This document shows, one piece after another, positions 60,466 through 64,000 of a stretch of DNA of 64,000 bases. Position numbers and translations under genes: made by a program. The first letter of the stretch is position 1; each line of letters opens with the position of its first letter. The DNA lies in NCBI RefSeq assembly GCF_003236295.1, contig NZ_POTW01000010.1, forward strand, positions 46,182 to 110,181, in the 5' to 3' direction. Below the pieces are notes generated by a model. The model ran no database searches and was not told where the DNA came from. It saw only the letters and a program-made list of their open reading frames with translations. Origin of the DNA: Jiangella anatolica. GTDB lineage: Bacteria > Actinomycetota > Actinomycetes > Jiangellales > Jiangellaceae.

Positions 60466-61476
60466 ATGAGCGCAGCGCCGGCCGTCGAGATCTCCTCCCT
60501 GGTCAAGCGCTACGGCTCCCTCACCGCCGTCGACGGGCTCTCGCTGGAGGTCGCGGCCGGCACGATCACCGCCGTCCTCGGACCGAACGGCGCCGGCAAG
60601 ACGACGACGATCGAGATCTGCGAGGGCTTCCGCCGTCCGTCCGCCGGAGCGGTGCGGGTGCTCGGGCTGGATCCCTGGCACGACGGCGCCCGGCTGCGGC
60701 CGCGGGTGGGCGTCATGCTGCAGGAGGGCGCCGGGTTCTACCCGGGGGCGCGGCCGGTGGAGATGCTGACGCATCTGGCTCGGCTGCACGCCGCGCCGCT
60801 GGACGTGGAGATGCTGATGGCGCGGCTCGGCCTGGACCGGAACCGGGCGTCGAGCGATGACCGCGAGAGGGGCGATCGCCGGGAGCGCGGCGGTCACCTG
60901 GAGCACGGCGGTCACCGGGAGCGCGGGGCGCCGCTGCGGCGGTTGTCCGGCGGCGAACTGCAGCGGGTCGCGCTGGCGGCGGCGCTGATCGGCCGGCCCG
61001 AGCTGGTGTTCCTCGACGAGCCGACCGCCGGGCTGGATCCGCAGGGTCGCCGGTCGACGTGGGAACTGCTGGACGAGCTGCGGTCCGCCGGCGTGACCGT
61101 CGTGCTGACGACCCACCTCATCGACGAGGCCGAGCGGCTCGCCGACCACGTCGTCGTCATCGACGCCGGCCGGGTGCTGGCCGAGGGCACGCCGCAGGAG
61201 CTGACCGGCGGCGTCCCCGACGACGTCATCCGCTTCGGCGGACCGCCCCGCCTTGACGTCGCGTCGCTGCGCGCGGCGTTGCCGGACCACGCCTCGGTGC
61301 GCGAGGTGACGCCGGGCAGCTACGAGGTCACCGCCCCGGTCGACCCGCGGCTGCTGGCGACCCTCACCTCCTGGTGCGCGGCGAACGACATCCTGGCCGA
61401 GGGTCTGCAGGTCGGGCATCGGACGCTGGAGGACGTGTACCTGGAGCTGATCGGAGCCGGGAGGGGCGGGCGGTGA
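60466..61476 (+). CDS. ABC transporter ATP-binding protein with repeat insertion
   Basis: 336 residues: Walker A GPNGAGKTTT, signature LSGGELQR, Walker B VFLDEPTAGLD, THLIDEAERL and a DrrA-like C-terminal domain. A low-complexity insertion of about 22 residues made of degenerate hexapeptides (RERGDR, RERGGH, LEHGGH, RERG; residues 133-154) stands shortly before the signature and comes from an 18-bp tandem repeat at 60862-60927. It is coupled to the permease by a GTGA overlap. In mycobacteria an ABC transporter likewise lies divergent from the suf operon. Confidence 0.92.
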   Translation: MSAAPAVEISSLVKRYGSLTAVDGLSLEVAAGTITAVLGPNGAGKTTTIEICEGFRRPSAGAVRVLGLDPWHDGARLRPRVGVMLQEGAGFYPGARPVEMLTHLARLHAAPLDVEMLMARLGLDRNRASSDDRERGDRRERGGHLEHGGHRERGAPLRRLSGGELQRVALAAALIGRPELVFLDEPTAGLDPQGRRSTWELLDELRSAGVTVVLTTHLIDEAERLADHVVVIDAGRVLAEGTPQELTGGVPDDVIRFGGPPRLDVASLRAALPDHASVREVTPGSYEVTAPVDPRLLATLTSWCAANDILAEGLQVGHRTLEDVYLELIGAGRGGR

Positions 61477-62300
61477 ACGGGTCCGCGACGCCGCCACCGG
61501 AACCACCGCGCCCGGCCGTGCCACCGCGCCCGGCCGTGCCGTCGCTGTTCGCGCCGGCGCCGGGCGCAGCGCCCGTCGGCCGGATGCTGCTCGCGCAGGC
61601 CCTGTTCGAGACCCGCCTGCTGCTGCGCAACGGCGAGCAGCTGCTGCTGACCGCCGCGATCCCGGTCGTGCTGCTGTGGTTGCTGACGGCGGCGCCGGTC
61701 TTCGACACCGGCGGCTACGAGCGGGTGGACTTCCTCGTGCCCGGGATCCTCGCGCTGTGCGTGATGTCGACGGCGTTCACGTCGCTGGCGATCGCGACCG
61801 GTTACGAGCGTCGCTACGGCGCACTGAAGCGCCTGGCCGCGTCGCCGCTCCCCCGCTGGACGTTGCTGCTGGCCAAGGCGCTGACCGTCCTGGTGGTCGA
61901 GGCGCTGCAGGTGGTGCTCGTCGGCGGTCTCGGCCTGGCGCTGGGCTGGCGTCCGTCCGGATCGCCGCTGGCGGTGATCCTGCTGCTGGTCACCGGCACG
62001 CTGGCGTTCGCCGGCCTGGGCCTGCTGATGGCCGGGACCCTGCGCGCCGAGGCGACGCTGGCGGCCGCCAACCTCGTCTACCTGTTGCTCCTGGTCCTCG
62101 GCGGCGTGGTGATCCCGCTGTCGGGCTTCCCATCCGGGGTGCGGACGGTGCTGGAGCTGACCCCGACCGGCGCCCTGGCCGACGGGCTGCGGTCGGTGCT
62201 GGCCGACGGCGCCGGGCTGCCGTGGGGATCGGTCGCCGTGCTGGCGGCCTGGGCCGTGGCTGGCCTCGCTGCGGCGGCGCGCTGGTTCCGCTGGGAGTGA
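61473..62300 (+). CDS. ABC-2 type permease
   Basis: 275 residues from GTG 61473. A Pro-rich N-terminus (PPPEPPRPAVPPRPAVP, from a short DNA duplication) precedes six membrane helices with ABC-2 features (FLVPGILALCVMSTAFTSLAIATGYERRYGALKRLAASPL; VIPLSGFPSGVRTVLELTPTGALADGLR). Partner of the upstream ATPase; exported substrate unknown. Confidence 0.92.
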   Translation: MNGSATPPPEPPRPAVPPRPAVPSLFAPAPGAAPVGRMLLAQALFETRLLLRNGEQLLLTAAIPVVLLWLLTAAPVFDTGGYERVDFLVPGILALCVMSTAFTSLAIATGYERRYGALKRLAASPLPRWTLLLAKALTVLVVEALQVVLVGGLGLALGWRPSGSPLAVILLLVTGTLAFAGLGLLMAGTLRAEATLAAANLVYLLLLVLGGVVIPLSGFPSGVRTVLELTPTGALADGLRSVLADGAGLPWGSVAVLAAWAVAGLAAAARWFRWE

Positions 62301-62311
62301 CGCAGGCGAGC

Positions 62312-64000
62312 TCACCGTCCGTCGTGCAGCACCACCTCCTCGGGGTCGTCCGCGATCGGCGGGTCGCGGACGAGGAACGGGTCGAGCAGGCCGGGAACGG
62401 CGTCGGCGCCGAACTCGAGGACCTCGTGCTCGTCGGCGTCGATGATGGAGTAGCTGCGGGCGCCGGCGGCCGTCGTGGCCGTGAGGGTCAACAGGCCGGC
62501 CCGCCGCTGGAACACGGACTGGCTCACCCGCCAGCCGATGATGCCCTGCCGCTGCAGGTACACCGTCGCCCGCCGGACGCTGCCCTTCCGTGCGACGAGG
62601 AACTCACCGTCGAGGTCGTGGCCGAGCGACCGATACGCGTCGCCGGCGAGCATCAGCAGGACCACGCAGCCGGCCGCCGCGAGCACCGTCAGCACGACCG
62701 CCCAGAAGTCGCGCACGGGCGAGGCGACCGCCAGCCACACCACGACCGCCGCCAGCACGACGTCGGCGGCGATCGCCCAGCGCAGCCGCCGGGTCCGCGC
62801 CGCCGGCGGATGTCGTCGCAGCAGCCCGCCGGGCCGCACCCCGGCCACGGCCGCCGCCACCGACGCGGCGACCGTCATCGGCGCGGCCGGCAACAGCGTC
62901 GACGCCTCGGACTTGGGGTCGGCGCGCAGACCCGTCGTCACGACGTCGACCCGGGCCGCGCCGGCGGAGCGCACCCCGAGCGGCTCGACGATCTCGACGC
63001 CGCGGACGCGCTGCTCCTCGATGCTGACCGAGCGGGTCGTCAGCAGGCCGCGGCGGACCCGCAGCGTGCCGCCGGGCTCGCGTTCGAGCCGGTAGGCCCA
63101 CCACGCCTCCACCGTGATCGCCAGCGTCGCAACCACGCCGACCAGCACGAACACCAGCGCGAACAGCACCAGCGTCTGCGTCGCGCCGATCCGTTCGACG
63201 ACGTCGCGGGTGAAGTCGACCGGCAGACTCTCGCGGCCGAACCAGTTCAGGACCTGGAACAGGCCGCCGACCGCGATGCCGGCCAGCGCGAACGTCCAGA
63301 ACGACAGCGGCGCGAAGCGGAGCCAGGCCGGATCCCAGCGGGCCAGCACCCGGACGCCGGGTTCGGCGCCGTCGGCACCCACCGGCGCCCGGTCGAGCAG
63401 CAGCGCGCGCAGCCGCTCGCCCTCGTCGCGGCTCACCGGATCGAGCACCATCGTCTGCGGCGACTGGCCCCGTCCGCCGGCCTCGACCTGCTCGCCGGTG
63501 CCGATGCTGACCTTCACCAGCCCGAACAGCCGCTGGACCGGATCGGCCGAGAGATCCACGGTGCGGATGCGCTCGCGCGCGAGGGACCGCTTCGTGGTGA
63601 AGATCATCCCCTTGTGCTGTTCCATCCGGGTCGGCGTGACCCGGTAACGGCTGTGCCGCCATCGCACGTGGTCGGCGATGGCCGCCGCGAGCACCACCAG
63701 GAGCACCGCCGGCACGACCCAGGCCAGGGCGACACCGTAGGACGTGCCGGAGCCGATGCCGACCGTCGTGGGGATCGCGCCGCCCAGCGCGATGCCGAAG
63801 ACCCAGATGGCGGTGACCTTGACGGTGTCAGGATGCAGCGCCAGCCAGCCGCCTGGCTCGGGCTGTGGGTGAGCGGCGGCCGGGTCGCTGACGGATGCGG
63901 AGGCGGCGGCACCAGGGGCGGGAGCACCGGCGGCGGATCCGGAGGCCGCACCGGAGGCGGCGGCACCGGCGGCGGCACTGGGGGCCGCAGCACCGGGGGC
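62312..64000 (-). CDS. Bacterial PH-domain (bPH2, YdbT-like) membrane protein, 5' end outside window
   Basis: The reading frame is open to the window edge, so the N-terminus is missing. Order seen: an Ala/Gly/Pro/Ser-rich low-complexity tract (63870-64000), the segment GGWLALHPDTVKVTAIWVFG, membrane helices, a first PH domain (RYRVTPTRMEQHKGMIFTTKRSLARERIRTVDL...LVKVSIGTG), two more membrane helices, a second PH-like domain (LRVRRGLLTTRSVSIEEQRVRGVEI) and a third near the end (FLVARKGSVRRATVYLQRQGIIGWRVSQSVFQRRAGL). YdbS/YdbT-type proteins of this form are of uncertain function, possibly envelope stress related. Confidence 0.82.
   Translation of the reverse strand, partial: APGAAAPSAAAGAAASGAASGSAAGAPAPGAAASASVSDPAAAHPQPEPGGWLALHPDTVKVTAIWVFGIALGGAIPTTVGIGSGTSYGVALAWVVPAVLLVVLAAAIADHVRWRHSRYRVTPTRMEQHKGMIFTTKRSLARERIRTVDLSADPVQRLFGLVKVSIGTGEQVEAGGRGQSPQTMVLDPVSRDEGERLRALLLDRAPVGADGAEPGVRVLARWDPAWLRFAPLSFWTFALAGIAVGGLFQVLNWFGRESLPVDFTRDVVERIGATQTLVLFALVFVLVGVVATLAITVEAWWAYRLEREPGGTLRVRRGLLTTRSVSIEEQRVRGVEIVEPLGVRSAGAARVDVVTTGLRADPKSEASTLLPAAPMTVAASVAAAVAGVRPGGLLRRHPPAARTRRLRWAIAADVVLAAVVVWLAVASPVRDFWAVVLTVLAAAGCVVLLMLAGDAYRSLGHDLDGEFLVARKGSVRRATVYLQRQGIIGWRVSQSVFQRRAGLLTLTATTAAGARSYSIIDADEHEVLEFGADAVPGLLDPFLVRDPPIADDPEEVVLHDGR

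Noticed and set aside
59431..61524. Long minus-strand open frame across the 59485-61476 genes
   Set aside because: Composition is that of an antisense shadow (Arg/Asp/Gln/Val-rich) and it contradicts two well-supported genes on the plus strand.

Overview
The window is very GC-rich DNA with strong third-position G/C bias, many GTG starts, short ATGA/GTGA gene overlaps and several apparently leaderless genes. It carries a sufR-B-D-C-S-U operon and an actinomycete integrative and conjugative element (AICE). This points to a filamentous or soil actinobacterium; no rRNA or other marker fixes the genus.

Left arm (1-25.8 kb): ordinary chromosome. It begins inside a heterodimeric ABC exporter, followed by scattered metabolic genes (monooxygenase-like protein, degenerate uridine-kinase-like protein, two SDRs, a processive glycosyltransferase, GNAT, SMP-30 lactonase, TetR, SNF2 helicase, DJ-1-like and HD proteins) and a large secreted sialidase-like protein. 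A carbohydrate locus then runs leftwards from about 23.1 to 16.35 kb: small ORF, secreted beta-helix/ricin-lectin protein, two CUT1 permeases, solute-binding lipoprotein, nitrilase. It is driven by a clear promoter with repeated ATTGGT boxes and faces a divergent GntR/UTRA regulator. Behind the regulator lies a decayed GH172 (DUF2961) gene.

Mobile region (25.87-44.8 kb): two different integrative elements sit in tandem in one tRNA-Pro(GGG) gene, marked by three direct copies of the tRNA 3' half. The left 5.6-kb element has its own tyrosine integrase, excisionase, PIN toxin-antitoxin pair and AT-richer cargo (an unknown membrane-anchored protein and an HNH-like protein), but no replication or transfer genes. 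The right 13.3-kb element is a pSAM2-like AICE: KorSA-like GntR repressor, Pra-like activator, small Spd-like and zinc-ribbon proteins, TraB/FtsK translocase, RepSA-like initiator (interrupted by a frameshift at a G6 tract), Xis and Int, plus NUDIX and HTH-TPR regulator genes, a toxin-antitoxin operon and unknown membrane proteins. Each element has its own pair of repeated arm-type sites inside its ends.

Right arm (44.8-64 kb): chromosome again. It holds a small membrane protein, a MocR regulator, two ABC-2 export systems (one run by a YtrA-type GntR with a perfect operator), an ArsR-SRPBCC pair with an operator inside its promoter, and a leftward operon sufR-sufB-sufD-sufC-sufS-sufU-sufT-HAD-def preceded by an iron-box-like palindrome. 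Divergent from suf are small membrane proteins and an ABC-2 transporter, and the window ends inside a bacterial PH-domain membrane protein gene.
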